A stretch of 23,567 nucleotides of DNA from Vicinamibacteria bacterium (GCA_016650185.1 JAENWE010000253.1:1-23567), one strand, 5' to 3'. Positions 1-8,483 are shown, numbered from the stretch's first letter. Numbers and translations: made by a program. The notes: generated by a model not told the origin, from the sequence alone.

Positions 1-1330
1 CCTTCAGAGCACCGGCAGGGATGTCCACCGCGGCTTCGACGTTGATCGGGTCTGAGGTGAAGCTGGAGGAGCCGCCCGGCGCCCCCAACTCCGCCATGGC
101 GTCGAGCGCCGAGCCGGTCGAGCGTGTCTTTGGCTCGGGTGGGGGTGAGTCGAATGGCGATGACCCTTCGAGCGATGAACCGAAAGGGTCGTCCAGGGGC
201 AAGGGCGATGGAGGGACTGATGCAGGGGGGGGCGGCGGCGGCTCGCCGAAAGGCGAATCCCCGAAGGGGTCTCCGGGACCGGCTGCCGGCCCGAGAGATA
301 CGAGATCCAGCTCGAGTTCGCCGGTGTGCCCGGCCGGACCCAGGCCGGAGCCGGGCGCTTCGCCAAGGCTGTCGAGCGAGAGTTCAGGACCGAACGGATC
401 ATTACCGGGCGCCGGTGTTCCTGGCCCGGAAAGGGCATCAAGAGGATCGCCAAAATCCACCGGAGCGGGACCGGGCGAGGGTCCGAGGTCGAGCTCGTTG
501 TCCAGAGACAATGCAGGCGCCGGCACGGGCGACGGTCCTGGGCCTCCGAGGGAGTCCAGCAGGTCGTCGTTGGAGGCGAAGGTCCGCGGACTCGCTACCG
601 TGGGGGCCTTGGGCTTAGGGGGTGCGACCCGTATCGGAGGCGGGAGGGGCGGGGGAGATGGAGGGGGCGCCGGGGCGCGAGCCGGGATCGCCGCAGGCTT
701 CGGAGCCGCCTCGGCGCTTCGGGGGCTTGCGCCACCCTCGTTCCCGTACTTGTTCGCCAGGACCCTGAAGACCAACTGCGTGGCGACCTTGAGGGTCTCT
801 TCCACGCCTGTGCCGCTCTTCGCTGATGCCTCGATGAAGGGAACGCCCCGCGCGTTGAGGACCTTGTTGAGTTCGTCGAGGGACGCGGCATTGGGCAGGT
901 CGCGCTTATTGTACTGAATGACGAGAGGGATGTTGTCGGGATCGAGCTCGTTGGCCACGAGATTTTCCCGCAGGTTCTTCATGGCATCGGAATTCGCGTC
1001 GATCATCGCGTCCTGAGAATCGGCCACGAACACCACGCAGTCGGCGCCTTTCAGCACCATACGTCGAGTGGCGTTGTAGAAGACCTGACCGGGGACGGTG
1101 TAGAGCTGGACCCGGGTCTTCATTCCGCGAATCGTACCCAGCTCGATGGGCAGGAAGTCGAAGAACAAGGTGCGGTCCGCTTCGGTTGCGAGCGACAGCA
1201 TCTTTCCCTTGTTCCTGATGGGCAGCTGCTCATGGATCCACTGCAAGTTGGTGGTCTTGCCGCATAACCCCGCGCCGTAGTACACAACCTTGGCGGTGAG
1301 TTCTTTGGTGGAGTAGTTGAAGAGAACCAT
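1..1330 (-). CDS. MglA/Ras-like small GTPase with long proline-rich C-terminal extension (partial, runs off left edge)
   Basis: The frame starts at ATG 1330-1328 and stays open to base 2, giving at least 443 residues with the 3' end missing. The first ~195 residues form a bacterial MglA-type GTPase: P-loop GAGLCGKTT near residue 20, the unusual G3 region LYTVPGQ in place of DxxG (typical of MglA), G4 motif NKRD and G5-like EASAKSG. MglA proteins are cytoplasmic polarity and motility switches that work with MglB/roadblock partners; that role is inferred here. From about residue 205 the protein becomes low-complexity, rich in Pro, Ala and Lys, then acidic, with repeated DPFG/SPFG-like motifs and DDLLDSLGG. 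Ordinary MglA is about 195 residues, so this is a fusion to a disordered tail and probably to a further domain outside the window. It is divergent from the cyclophilin gene, with 110 bp between them. Confidence 0.85.
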   Translation of the reverse strand, partial: MVLFNYSTKELTAKVVYYGAGLCGKTTNLQWIHEQLPIRNKGKMLSLATEADRTLFFDFLPIELGTIRGMKTRVQLYTVPGQVFYNATRRMVLKGADCVVFVADSQDAMIDANSDAMKNLRENLVANELDPDNIPLVIQYNKRDLPNAASLDELNKVLNARGVPFIEASAKSGTGVEETLKVATQLVFRVLANKYGNEGGASPRSAEAAPKPAAIPARAPAPPPSPPPLPPPIRVAPPKPKAPTVASPRTFASNDDLLDSLGGPGPSPVPAPALSLDNELDLGPSPGPAPVDFGDPLDALSGPGTPAPGNDPFGPELSLDSLGEAPGSGLGPAGHTGELELDLVSLGPAAGPGDPFGDSPFGEPPPPPPASVPPSPLPLDDPFGSSLEGSSPFDSPPPEPKTRSTGSALDAMAELGAPGGSSSFTSDPINVEAAVDIPAGALK

Positions 1331-1440
1331 CTTTAGTTCCGACCGGATCGGGAATTCTAAGCCCATGGGGGGAACCATGGACTCTTCGTTAGACTTTAGC
1401 CGCGCAGGAACCCATTAATCGAGGAGACTCAGAAACTTCC

Positions 1441-2175
1441 ATGCCCAGCTCAACCGCCCTTGCCCTTCTGATTCTTGCCGCGCAGGCGACCGCCCCCGTC
1501 ACGGCTCAGGCTCCAGCCCCAATTGCGAGGCCAACTCCAGACGGCGCCGTGCTCGCGATCGACACCTCGATGGGCACCATCGAGGTTGGCCTCTATGCGA
1601 CAAAGTCGCCGCTCTCGACTCGCAACATCCTCAACTACGTCAAGGCGGGCTTCTATTCGGGCACCTTGTTCCACCGGGTGATCCCAGGCTTCATGGTCCA
1701 AGGAGGCGGTCTGGACGCCAAGATGGTCGAGAAGCCGGTCGGTCCGCCGGTTCGAAATGAAGCCAGGAACGGCTTGCTCAATACCCGGGGGTCGGTGGCC
1801 CTTGCCCGAACCGGCGATCCGCACAGCGCGACCGCCCAGTTCTTCATCAACGTGAAGGACAATCCGGCTCTCGACTTCGGGATCTCTCGCGACGGCTGGG
1901 GCTACACCGTCTTCGGCGAGGTGCTCTCGGGGATGGATGTGGTCGACCGGATAGTAGCCGTGCCCACCACCCGGATGGTGCAATACGACAACGTGCCCAT
2001 CACCCCGGTGGTGATCACGAAAGTGCGCGTCATTTCCGAGCCCGCGCCCGTGGCACCGCCGGCTGCCACCAAAGCTGCGGTCCCCGCCGCCAAACCCGGC
2101 TCGGCCCCGGCGAAGAGGGCTCCCAAGCCATCGGCCAAGCCCTCGCCCAAGGCGTCCCCCCGTCCCTCGATGTAG
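1441..2175 (+). CDS. Secreted cyclophilin-type peptidyl-prolyl cis-trans isomerase
   Basis: This 244-residue protein has a hydrophobic N-terminus with the look of a signal peptide (MPSSTALALLILAAQ, then an Ala/Pro-rich stretch to about residue 30), so it is probably exported. Residues ~37-195 are a cyclophilin domain: the core motif FHRVIPGFMVQGG, then AQFFINVKDN and a GYTVFGEV segment, all typical of bacterial PpiA/PpiB-type proline isomerases that catalyse prolyl cis-trans isomerisation during protein folding. The last ~45 residues are a Pro/Ala/Lys-rich tail (KRAPKPSAKPSPKASPRPS), probably disordered and perhaps involved in envelope binding. ATG 1441 is preceded by GAGGAG about 13 bases upstream. 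The gene is monocistronic as far as can be seen, and a large palindromic repeat begins five bases after the stop. Confidence 0.92.
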   Translation: MPSSTALALLILAAQATAPVTAQAPAPIARPTPDGAVLAIDTSMGTIEVGLYATKSPLSTRNILNYVKAGFYSGTLFHRVIPGFMVQGGGLDAKMVEKPVGPPVRNEARNGLLNTRGSVALARTGDPHSATAQFFINVKDNPALDFGISRDGWGYTVFGEVLSGMDVVDRIVAVPTTRMVQYDNVPITPVVITKVRVISEPAPVAPPAATKAAVPAAKPGSAPAKRAPKPSAKPSPKASPRPSM

Positions 2176-2179
2176 AAGC

Positions 2180-2348
2180 CTAGCAGTCCGTGGTGAAAGT
2201 CCGCCGTTGCACCGAGACGAGCGATGCGCCCGTCTGGCAAGGCGCCGAGGAGCCTCAATATCCTGGAATATTGAGGCGACGAACAACGCAGTCCAGACGG
2301 GATGCAGCGTTCGTCGAATGCAGGCCGACTTTCACCACGGGCTGCTAG
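2180..2348. repeat. Long palindromic intergenic repeat, copy A (apparently full length)
   Basis: The ends are a 22-bp inverted repeat with one mismatch: 2180-2201 (CTAGCAGTCCGTGG...) pairs with 2327-2348 (...CCACGGGCTGCTAG). Inside are a 9-bp inverted repeat, CCCGTCTGG at 2229-2237 with CCAGACGGG at 2293-2301, and a central hairpin, GCCTCAATAT at 2252-2261 with ATATTGAGGC at 2268-2277 around a 6-nt loop. The inner part (GGCGCCGAGGAG ... AACGCAG ... GGGATGCA) is homologous, in inverse orientation, to the repeats at 2392-2460 and 9146-9214. It lies between the convergent cyclophilin and regulator genes and could fold in RNA from either strand, so it may also act as a bidirectional terminator. 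No coding potential is apparent. Confidence 0.85.
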
Positions 2349-2391
2349 GGGCTGCTAGTGTCTCGTAGCAGAAGTACGTCACATAATTCGC

Positions 2392-2460
2392 CGCCGATGC
2401 ATCCCGGATCGCCGCGTTGCTCGTCGTTGCATATGCTGGATGTGCGGCCTCCTCGGCGCC
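2392..2460 (+). repeat. Intergenic structured repeat, copy B
   Basis: This 69-bp core begins CGCCGATGCATCCCGGATCG and ends CGGCCTCCTCGGCGCC. It matches bases 9146-9214 at 64 of 69 positions by eye. It is also the inverse orientation of the inner part of the palindrome at 2180-2348, about 44 bp away. A small hairpin (GCATAT / ATGTGC, one G-U pair) lies in the centre. The remaining intergenic bases up to 2524 carry no recognisable gene. Confidence 0.85.
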
Positions 2461-2524
2461 GACTTAGGCGCCGGTGGTCACCAACTCCGCGCCCGCTCGA
2501 GTTTCCCATCCGCCATGGCTGGGC

Positions 2525-4534
2525 TCAGCGGCCCGGCGCCGGCCACAGGACGCGCATCAGCCGCTCGAACCTGGGATCGCCCCGGATCGTGTCGAACCGA
2601 GGATCCCTCCGAAGGAGTCTCAGGGCGGGCGACCGTTCTTCGAATGCGGCCTCCAGGGCGCGAAACGCGGCCTCTGGATCGAGGCCCGCGGAGGCCACCG
2701 CGATCAGGTACGGCGAAACGTACGATGTACGGCTCTGCTCCTGAAGCTCGCTCAACATCTTTTTCGCGAGCCCGGGCTGATGCCTTCTCAGGTAGAAGGC
2801 GGCGAGTTCCGCTTTGGCCGGGGTCGAGCCTGCGGCCACCGCCTTCCGATAGGCCTGTTCCGCCTCATCCATTCGATGGACACGCTCCAGCACGTCGCCC
2901 ATGAGCAACTGGCCCGGTCCCCAGTCGGGCGTCAGGCTGACAATGCTTTCAGCCTCGACCAGCGCCTCCTGCTCTCGGCCGAGATCGAGCAGCACGCCGG
3001 AGAGGTTGACCCTTATGGCGAGGGAGAGAGGATCGAGATCGCGGGCTTTCTTCAGGTTCTCGAACCCTTCTTGATATCGGCCCTCCGAGCGAAGCAGGAT
3101 CGATTGCCAGTGGAGCCGGGTCGAGTAGTTGGGGTCGATGGCTGCCGCTCTCTCGAAGGCCTCTTCGGCGGCCCGAAAGTTCCATTCGTACAGCCCTCGA
3201 ATCATCCCCAGGTTGGTCCACGCCTCGGCGAGGCCAGGGTCCAGACTCACCGCCGTTTCCGCGGCGATACGGGCCTTTAGCCACGCGTCTTTTGCGGAAA
3301 CGTGCCCCTGGTCCATCCGGACCGCGTAGGCATCGGCCAGGCCCGCCCAGCCGAGGGCGAAGGTCGGGTTCTTCGTGGTGATCGATTCGAAGATGCGCTG
3401 CGATTCGAGCAGGCTCTCGCGGCTTCGCTTGTTCCATTCGAAGCGGCCTTTGAGGTATTCGAGGTAGGCGTCCGGGTCCGCCGTGCCCCCACCGATGGCT
3501 TGAGTGTTGACCGCGACGCGGATGCCCGAACCGATCGCGCGCACCACTTCCCGTTCGAGGGCGAGCAGGTCGCCGATGTGCCGATCATAGGTTTCACTCC
3601 AGACCTGAGTCCCGTCGGCGGCACGGGCCAGAGAGACGGTGACCCGCACGGTGGATGCCTCCTGGCGCACCGTTCCTTCGATGAAGTAGGACGCGCCCAG
3701 CTCGCGGGCGAAGGCCGGCGCGTCATGCGGCCGATTTCGATAAGCGAGGGAACTCGATCGGGCAATGACGGCGAGTCGGCCTTGAGTCACACGGCCCAGG
3801 GAACCGATCAACTCCTCCGTGAGGCCGTCGGCCAGGTAGCTCGGTGAGGTCGCGGACAGATCGTTGAAGGGCAGAACCACGAGACGTTCCAGAGTGCTGG
3901 CCCGGGTTGGAACCTCGGGCGCTTTCCGGCCGAGGGAGACGACGAGAACCGTGACCGCCAAAAGGAGGACACCTGCCACGGTGAGGCGGACCAGCCATCG
4001 CTTAGGGCGCTCTCGAGCGCCTGCCAAGACCGTCTCCACTGAAGGCGGCGCGGTGCGGGTCAGCGGACCTTTCGCGTCAGGCACGACTTCGCCTGCGCTC
4101 GGAGCGGCGGACCCGACCGAAGGGAGTTCGACCCCGACCCGGCGGACATCGGCTAGAAAGCGATAGCCGCGACGAGGGAGCGTCTGAATAAATCGCGGCG
4201 CATCGGCGTTGTCGCCGAGTGCCGATCGCAGCTCCTTGATGCAGTAGTTGAGCCCCTGCTCGACATCCACATCAGCGTTGTCCGCCCAAAGCGCCGCCTT
4301 GATTTCCTCGCGGGTGACGAGGTCCCCCACCCGACGCAGAAGGAGAGAGAGGACCTGGAAGGGCTGATTCCGAAGGTGAACAAGGCGCCCTTCCTTGCGC
4401 AGTTCGCCGGTCTTCGTATCGAGGTCGAAAACCCCGAATTGGTACCCGTGACCAGAGAAGCCCGTGTCGCTCACTGTCCAAGACGATAAGCCACTCCCTT
4501 CAAGGTCTTGGATCGCGACCACCCCCCCGCTCAT
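2525..4534 (-). CDS. CadC-like winged-helix regulator with TolB-like domain and TPR repeats
   Basis: The 669-residue protein has four parts. Residues ~31-130 are an OmpR/CadC-type winged helix (RNQPFQVLSLLLRR, DVDVEQGLNYCIKELRSALGD, RFIQTLPRRGYRFLADV). A Pro/Ala linker is followed by a single transmembrane segment at ~180-201. Residues ~217-345 form a TolB/FlgO-like domain (LVVLPFNDLS, ADGLTEELIGSLGR, GASYFIEGTVR). From ~350 to the end are tetratricopeptide repeats. The architecture is abundant in Acidobacteriota and suggests a membrane-anchored one-component regulator whose periplasmic TPR part senses a ligand or protein; the signal is unknown. ATG 4534 lacks a clear Shine-Dalgarno sequence, and GTG at 4474 is a possible alternative start that would keep the whole DNA-binding domain. 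It is divergent from the Fis-type protein and the TonB-dependent receptor, which are plausible targets. Confidence 0.9.
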   Translation of the reverse strand: MSGGVVAIQDLEGSGLSSWTVSDTGFSGHGYQFGVFDLDTKTGELRKEGRLVHLRNQPFQVLSLLLRRVGDLVTREEIKAALWADNADVDVEQGLNYCIKELRSALGDNADAPRFIQTLPRRGYRFLADVRRVGVELPSVGSAAPSAGEVVPDAKGPLTRTAPPSVETVLAGARERPKRWLVRLTVAGVLLLAVTVLVVSLGRKAPEVPTRASTLERLVVLPFNDLSATSPSYLADGLTEELIGSLGRVTQGRLAVIARSSSLAYRNRPHDAPAFARELGASYFIEGTVRQEASTVRVTVSLARAADGTQVWSETYDRHIGDLLALEREVVRAIGSGIRVAVNTQAIGGGTADPDAYLEYLKGRFEWNKRSRESLLESQRIFESITTKNPTFALGWAGLADAYAVRMDQGHVSAKDAWLKARIAAETAVSLDPGLAEAWTNLGMIRGLYEWNFRAAEEAFERAAAIDPNYSTRLHWQSILLRSEGRYQEGFENLKKARDLDPLSLAIRVNLSGVLLDLGREQEALVEAESIVSLTPDWGPGQLLMGDVLERVHRMDEAEQAYRKAVAAGSTPAKAELAAFYLRRHQPGLAKKMLSELQEQSRTSYVSPYLIAVASAGLDPEAAFRALEAAFEERSPALRLLRRDPRFDTIRGDPRFERLMRVLWPAPGR

Positions 4535-4726
4535 CGCACCCCCGCTTTCCCCGAGACACGACGCCCCAGACGATCACGGCGCGCGTCCGTCCAGACTAGC
4601 GCCTGACCGGCCTGGCAGGCGCAGGAATGCGAATCCATGTGGAATCCATCCCGGCCGGAAGCTCTGGATTCTCGGTGACTGGGTCCGAGGGGTGAGGTTG
4701 GCATTCCGTCTTTTCGTGCAAGGCGC

Positions 4727-5152
4727 GTGCCGCTGGCTCCGAAGCACGAGCGAATCCAAATTCATGGCGTAATCAATGACGCGTCCATTGTCACGCTGGC
4801 GCTGGTGACCGATCCTGCCTGCATGTCGAGCCACTTTGCGGAAGGGTCGTTATTCGACCCTCGGTTTCCCCTTGAGACGCCAGTCACACAACGCCTGGCG
4901 CTTCGAGATCTTCTGGCCAGTTTCGAGAAAAGCCTGATCGTTGCGGCCCTTCTCGCCGCGGGCGGAAATCAAAGACGGGCGGCAGTCGCTCTCGGAGTTC
5001 TCCCGACCACCCTTCAGGAAAAACTGAAGAGGTTCGGCCTCCTGGAGCGCCAGTTTGGCCGGAGGGCGCTGCGTGGGAAGCGTCCGTCGACCCCGAATCA
5101 ACCGGGCGGGCCTCATGAAGAAGCGCGTCCAAACCCACTAGAGGAGCAATAA
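4727..5152 (+). CDS. Small Fis-type helix-turn-helix DNA-binding protein
   Basis: Of 141 residues, about 58-104 form a Fis/NtrC C-terminal-type HTH (LRDLLASFEKSLIVAALLAAGG followed by NQRRAAVALGVLPTTLQEKLKRFGL in sequence). There is no AAA+ sigma-54 activation domain or receiver, so this is a stand-alone DNA-binding protein rather than a full enhancer-binding protein. The C-terminal ~35 residues are basic and Pro-rich. The start is uncertain: GTG 4727 gives the full length, while GTG 4805 and ATG 4823 would remove an unconserved-looking N-terminus; none has a strong ribosome binding site. The stop codon at 5150-5152 is one base before the receptor start codon, so the two genes are almost certainly co-transcribed, pointing to control of or with the receptor. 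Confidence 0.75.
   Translation: MPLAPKHERIQIHGVINDASIVTLALVTDPACMSSHFAEGSLFDPRFPLETPVTQRLALRDLLASFEKSLIVAALLAAGGNQRRAAVALGVLPTTLQEKLKRFGLLERQFGRRALRGKRPSTPNQPGGPHEEARPNPLEEQ
5141..5146 (+). promoter_or_regulatory. Ribosome binding site that favours the GTG start of the receptor
   Basis: GAGGAG sits inside the last codons of the Fis-type gene. It is seven bases before GTG 5154, a normal spacing, but 13 bases before the in-frame ATG 5160. This supports GTG as the receptor start and suggests translational coupling with the upstream gene. Confidence 0.6.
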
Positions 5153-5153
5153 C

Positions 5154-8126
5154 GTGAGAATGAAACAACTGATGGCGTTTACCTGGCTGGCCATGGTCCT
5201 GGCCGGCGCGAGTGCCTTTGCCCAGACGGCGACGGGCAACGTGTTTGGGACCGTGACCGATGCCTCGGGAGCCGTGCTCCCGGGAGCGTCGGTTGCAATC
5301 TCGGGTGAGGCGGGAACGCGTACCACCGTCTCTGGATCGGACGGGTCCTTCCGTTTCCTGAACATGGACTACGGCGTCTACAAGGTCACCGTGTCGCTGC
5401 AGGGATTCGGCTCGGCCGCCCGAAATGTCACGGTGGTCACAGGTTCCAGCTCGCAGGTCGCGGTGAGCCTGGCGGTCGGCGGACAGACCGAGACCGTCGA
5501 GGTCATCGCGGACAGCGCGCTCGTCGACATCAAAAAGCGCGGCACCAGCACCACCCTCAGCATCGCGGACCTCAAGGACACCCCGAATTCCAGGGATCCT
5601 TGGGGTGTCATGAACCAGGTCCCGGGCGCTCTGGTCGACCGGGTCAACATCGCCGGCAATGAAAACGGCCAGCAGGCCGCGGTTGCGGGCAAGGGGTCGG
5701 CCGCGGCGGACCGCGTCTGGTCGCTGGACGGGCTGGTCATCACCGACATGTCGGCCACCGGGTCGTCCCCGAGCTACTACGACTTCGACGCCTTCCAGGA
5801 GATCAATGTGTCCACCGGCGGCGGAGATCTCACCATGCAGACCGGGGGCTTCGGCATGAACCTGGTCACCAAACGCGGAACCAACGCCTTCCATGGCGGC
5901 GGCCGCTTCTTTACCACCGACGAACAATACGAATCGAGCAACATCGCGAACCGCAGGAGCCAGATCTTGCTCGGAGACGCCAACCGGCTCAAGGGCGGCG
6001 TGAGCCATTGCGATCCCGGCGCGGGCGAGCGTGACAAGGCGAACTACATCGACAGTATCAAGGACTATGGTCTGGATGTGGGCGGTCCGGTAGTCAAGGA
6101 CAAGCTCTGGTTCTATGGAACCTTCGGCAAACAGGACATCAAGCTCTGCGGTCTCGCGGGCAGCCCTGATGACACCCTCCTTCCGTCCTACAACTTCAAG
6201 CTGAACTGGCAGGCTTCCGCGAACACCATGGTGTCTGCCTTCTACTTCGTGGGAAAGAAAGAGAAGTTCGGTCGCAGCCCCGGGACCGGCTATGTCGAAG
6301 AGGATGGGATTCTCTGGAACCAGATCGATGCCTACACCGACGGCGGCCTGCCCGGCGGCTTGTCGAAATTCGAGATCAATCACACGTTCTCGCCGAGTTT
6401 CTTCATGTCGGCGAAGGCCGCATATTACGACGCGGGTTTCGGACTGATCGCCCGAGGCGATCATGCCAAGAGTTTTACCTACAACGACGCGACGGGCAGC
6501 GCCAACGGAACCTACATCGACTACCTGGCCATCCGTCCGCAGAAGACCGCCAACGTGGACGGCAGCTACTTCAAGGCCGGCACCGGCGGCAATCACGAGC
6601 TGAAGTTCGGCTTCTCCTACCGCGACATCGTGACCAACTCGTCCACCAAATACAACGGCAACGGCCTCGTGGGCGTGTATGCCGGCGCGGGAACGGGCGC
6701 CGACAAGAACCAGGCCCTGATCACTCGCAACGGCATTGTCGAATACGGAGGGAAGTACGCCTCCTTCTATCTGGGCGATGTCTTTGTCAAGAATCGGTTC
6801 ACCCTCAATGCCGGCATCCGCTACGACCGGCAGAGTGCCCGGAACCTCGCCTCCGAGGCGCCCGCCAACAAGTCGTTTCCCGCTCTGCTCCCGGCACTCA
6901 AGTACGCGGGCAGCAGCGTGGACGAGATTTCCTTCGGAGACTTCTCCCCTCGCGTGGGCATGAGCTACGCGCTCGACGAAGCCCGCAAGACGGTGTTACG
7001 CGCCTCGTTCGCGCGCTATGCCGGCCAGCTCTCCTACGGCAATGTCACTACGCAGAATCCGGTTGCCACCAGCAACCTGACCTACGGCTGGAACGACCTC
7101 AATGGCGACAAGTTCGTTCAGCCCGAAGAGGTGCTCTTTGACAGATTCATCGGCGCTGCGAACGTGGACCCAACCAACCCCTCCGCCGTCGGGTCGACGC
7201 CGAACCAGATCGATAAGGATCTGGGGGCCAAGAAGGACAATGAAATCGTGCTCGGTCTCGATCGCGAAGTCGGATCGAACTTCGCGGTGGGCGCCGCCCT
7301 CACGTATCGGAAGACCACGGATTGGGAGTATCGGCCCCGGCTGGCCGCCCTCTGCCCGACCGGAACGGGCTGCGCGGTTATCGGCCCTGGAAGCTACACG
7401 GCCAACGCTCCGGTGAGCCGCACGATCGACGGCGAGACCGTCACCGCCCAGACCTTCTCGCCGGACCCGAATCTCGTCGAAGCCGGAGGCTTCGGTCGAT
7501 ACCGGACCAACCAGCCCGGCTACTCGACCGAGTTCAAGGGCCTCGAGCTCACTCTGAACAAGCGAATGTCGAACAAGTGGCGTGCGCGGGTGGCCTTTTC
7601 CCTCAACGATTGGACCAATCACTACGATGGGGCTCCGGTGAGCGCTCTCGGCAGTCCCTCGCGTCAGGACACCGCACCTCTCGAAGACGGAGGCCAGGTT
7701 TCGATCTCGGGCGGCGGCTCCGGCAAGGCGGCGTTCTACTCGTCCTACAAGTGGCAGGTGTACTCCTCGGTGGGCGTCACCCTGCCTGCAAGTTTCGACC
7801 TGTCCGCTTCGTTCTTCGGAAGACAGGGCGGATTGCTGCCGGTCATTCTTCGGGTGGGGGCGGGCCCGGACGGCACTCTCAACGCGCTGGCCAACGGCTC
7901 CGTCGACCGTCGCCGTTACGATGCTCTGACGAATCTCGACTTTCGCCTCGCGCGAAACACGAAGATTGGCAAGGCCACGTTGACGCCCTCGGTTGAAGTG
8001 TTCAATGTGTTCAACAACGATGTCGTGCTTGGCGTCTTTCGGCAGGCCACCTCGGCCAACTACGGCCGGGTGGACGACCTGTTGTCCCCGCGCATCCTAC
8101 GGGTCGGCGCTCGGCTGTCGTTCTAG
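5154..8126 (+). CDS. TonB-dependent receptor with N-terminal carboxypeptidase-regulatory-like domain (Oar-like)
   Basis: The 990-residue outer-membrane protein starts with a signal peptide (MRMKQLMAFTWLAMVLAGAS, cleavage expected near AFAQ). Residues ~27-115 form a carboxypeptidase regulatory-like beta-sandwich (GNVFGTVTDASGAVLPGASV; GSFRFLNMDYGVYKVTVSLQ). A plug-like region follows at ~120-260 (RDPWGVMNQVPGALVDRVNI, SYYDFDAFQEINVSTGGGD, NLVTKRGTNAFHG), then a long beta-barrel with alternating aromatic strands ending in RILRVGARLSF; a terminal Phe is typical for BAM-inserted barrels. Acidobacteriota carry many such receptors for large substrates such as oligosaccharides or peptides, with TonB/ExbBD supplying energy; the substrate here cannot be read from sequence. 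It is translated just after the Fis-type regulator and is followed by a strong hairpin. Confidence 0.93.
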   Translation: MRMKQLMAFTWLAMVLAGASAFAQTATGNVFGTVTDASGAVLPGASVAISGEAGTRTTVSGSDGSFRFLNMDYGVYKVTVSLQGFGSAARNVTVVTGSSSQVAVSLAVGGQTETVEVIADSALVDIKKRGTSTTLSIADLKDTPNSRDPWGVMNQVPGALVDRVNIAGNENGQQAAVAGKGSAAADRVWSLDGLVITDMSATGSSPSYYDFDAFQEINVSTGGGDLTMQTGGFGMNLVTKRGTNAFHGGGRFFTTDEQYESSNIANRRSQILLGDANRLKGGVSHCDPGAGERDKANYIDSIKDYGLDVGGPVVKDKLWFYGTFGKQDIKLCGLAGSPDDTLLPSYNFKLNWQASANTMVSAFYFVGKKEKFGRSPGTGYVEEDGILWNQIDAYTDGGLPGGLSKFEINHTFSPSFFMSAKAAYYDAGFGLIARGDHAKSFTYNDATGSANGTYIDYLAIRPQKTANVDGSYFKAGTGGNHELKFGFSYRDIVTNSSTKYNGNGLVGVYAGAGTGADKNQALITRNGIVEYGGKYASFYLGDVFVKNRFTLNAGIRYDRQSARNLASEAPANKSFPALLPALKYAGSSVDEISFGDFSPRVGMSYALDEARKTVLRASFARYAGQLSYGNVTTQNPVATSNLTYGWNDLNGDKFVQPEEVLFDRFIGAANVDPTNPSAVGSTPNQIDKDLGAKKDNEIVLGLDREVGSNFAVGAALTYRKTTDWEYRPRLAALCPTGTGCAVIGPGSYTANAPVSRTIDGETVTAQTFSPDPNLVEAGGFGRYRTNQPGYSTEFKGLELTLNKRMSNKWRARVAFSLNDWTNHYDGAPVSALGSPSRQDTAPLEDGGQVSISGGGSGKAAFYSSYKWQVYSSVGVTLPASFDLSASFFGRQGGLLPVILRVGAGPDGTLNALANGSVDRRRYDALTNLDFRLARNTKIGKATLTPSVEVFNVFNNDVVLGVFRQATSANYGRVDDLLSPRILRVGARLSF

Positions 8127-8144
8127 GCGTCAAGTTTTCAGGCC

Positions 8145-8174
8145 GGCCGGCTCCGCGACAAAGCGGGGCCGGCC
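8145..8174 (+). terminator. GC-rich hairpin downstream of the receptor, putative terminator
   Basis: GGCCGGCTCCGC (8145-8156) pairs with GCGGGGCCGGCC (8163-8174) across 12 bp with one U-G pair and a GACAAA loop. It begins 18 bases after the receptor stop codon. No T-tract follows, so it may be a weak intrinsic terminator or an mRNA 3'-end stabiliser. Confidence 0.55.
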
Positions 8175-8252
8175 CTTACCGCTAATGCACGCTCCCCCGG
8201 AATTTTGCCCCCAGCATTCCGCTCGCAGATCTGATCAAGGGAGGTTCCGGTG

Positions 8253-8483
8253 ATGAGTGAGTTCAAGGGCTTCGGCCAGGCGTTCCGATTTCTCGAGGAA
8301 CTGGCGCAAAACAATGAAAGAGCCTGGTTCGAAGAGAACAGGGCGAAATACGAGGTGGATGTGCGCCAGCCGGCCCGCGCGTTCGTGAGACCCATGGCCC
8401 CAGGATTGGCCAAGATCTCACGCGAATTCGTGGCTGACGAGCGCAAGGTGGGCGGGTCCAGAGGTTCCAATGCTCCGCCTTGA
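8253..8483 (+). pseudogene. Truncated DUF2461 (TIGR02453-like) gene
   Basis: The 76-residue frame has a good Shine-Dalgarno sequence (AAGGGAGG at 8237-8244) eight bases before ATG 8253. It matches the start of the DUF2461 family: FLEELAQNNERAWFEENRAKYE, a VRQPARAFV segment and ADERKVGGS. In full-length members, usually a little over 200 residues, the GGS is followed by a conserved R-x-x-RDxRFSxDKxPYK block. Here the frame changes to RGSNAPP and stops, and I could not find the missing block in any frame before the next gene. The gene therefore looks 3'-truncated by deletion, although initiation signals remain intact. The family has no established enzymatic function that I can state. The following ~190 bp up to 8672 contain a 10-bp direct repeat CTGATCCGTG (8530-8539 and 8552-8561) and nothing else recognised. 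Confidence 0.7.

Noticed and set aside
1450..2286. 278-residue open frame on the minus strand
   Set aside because: It is antisense to the cyclophilin gene, with Arg/Gly/His-rich composition and no domain.
4600..4726. Possible sigma-54 (-24/-12) promoter upstream of the Fis-type gene
   Set aside because: TGGCAGG and TTGGCA elements are present, but neither has a GC element at the required -12 spacing.
4884..6596. 570-residue open frame on the minus strand
   Set aside because: It is the antisense shadow of the TonB-dependent receptor and the Fis-type gene, with Arg/Val/Gly-biased sequence and no recognisable domain.
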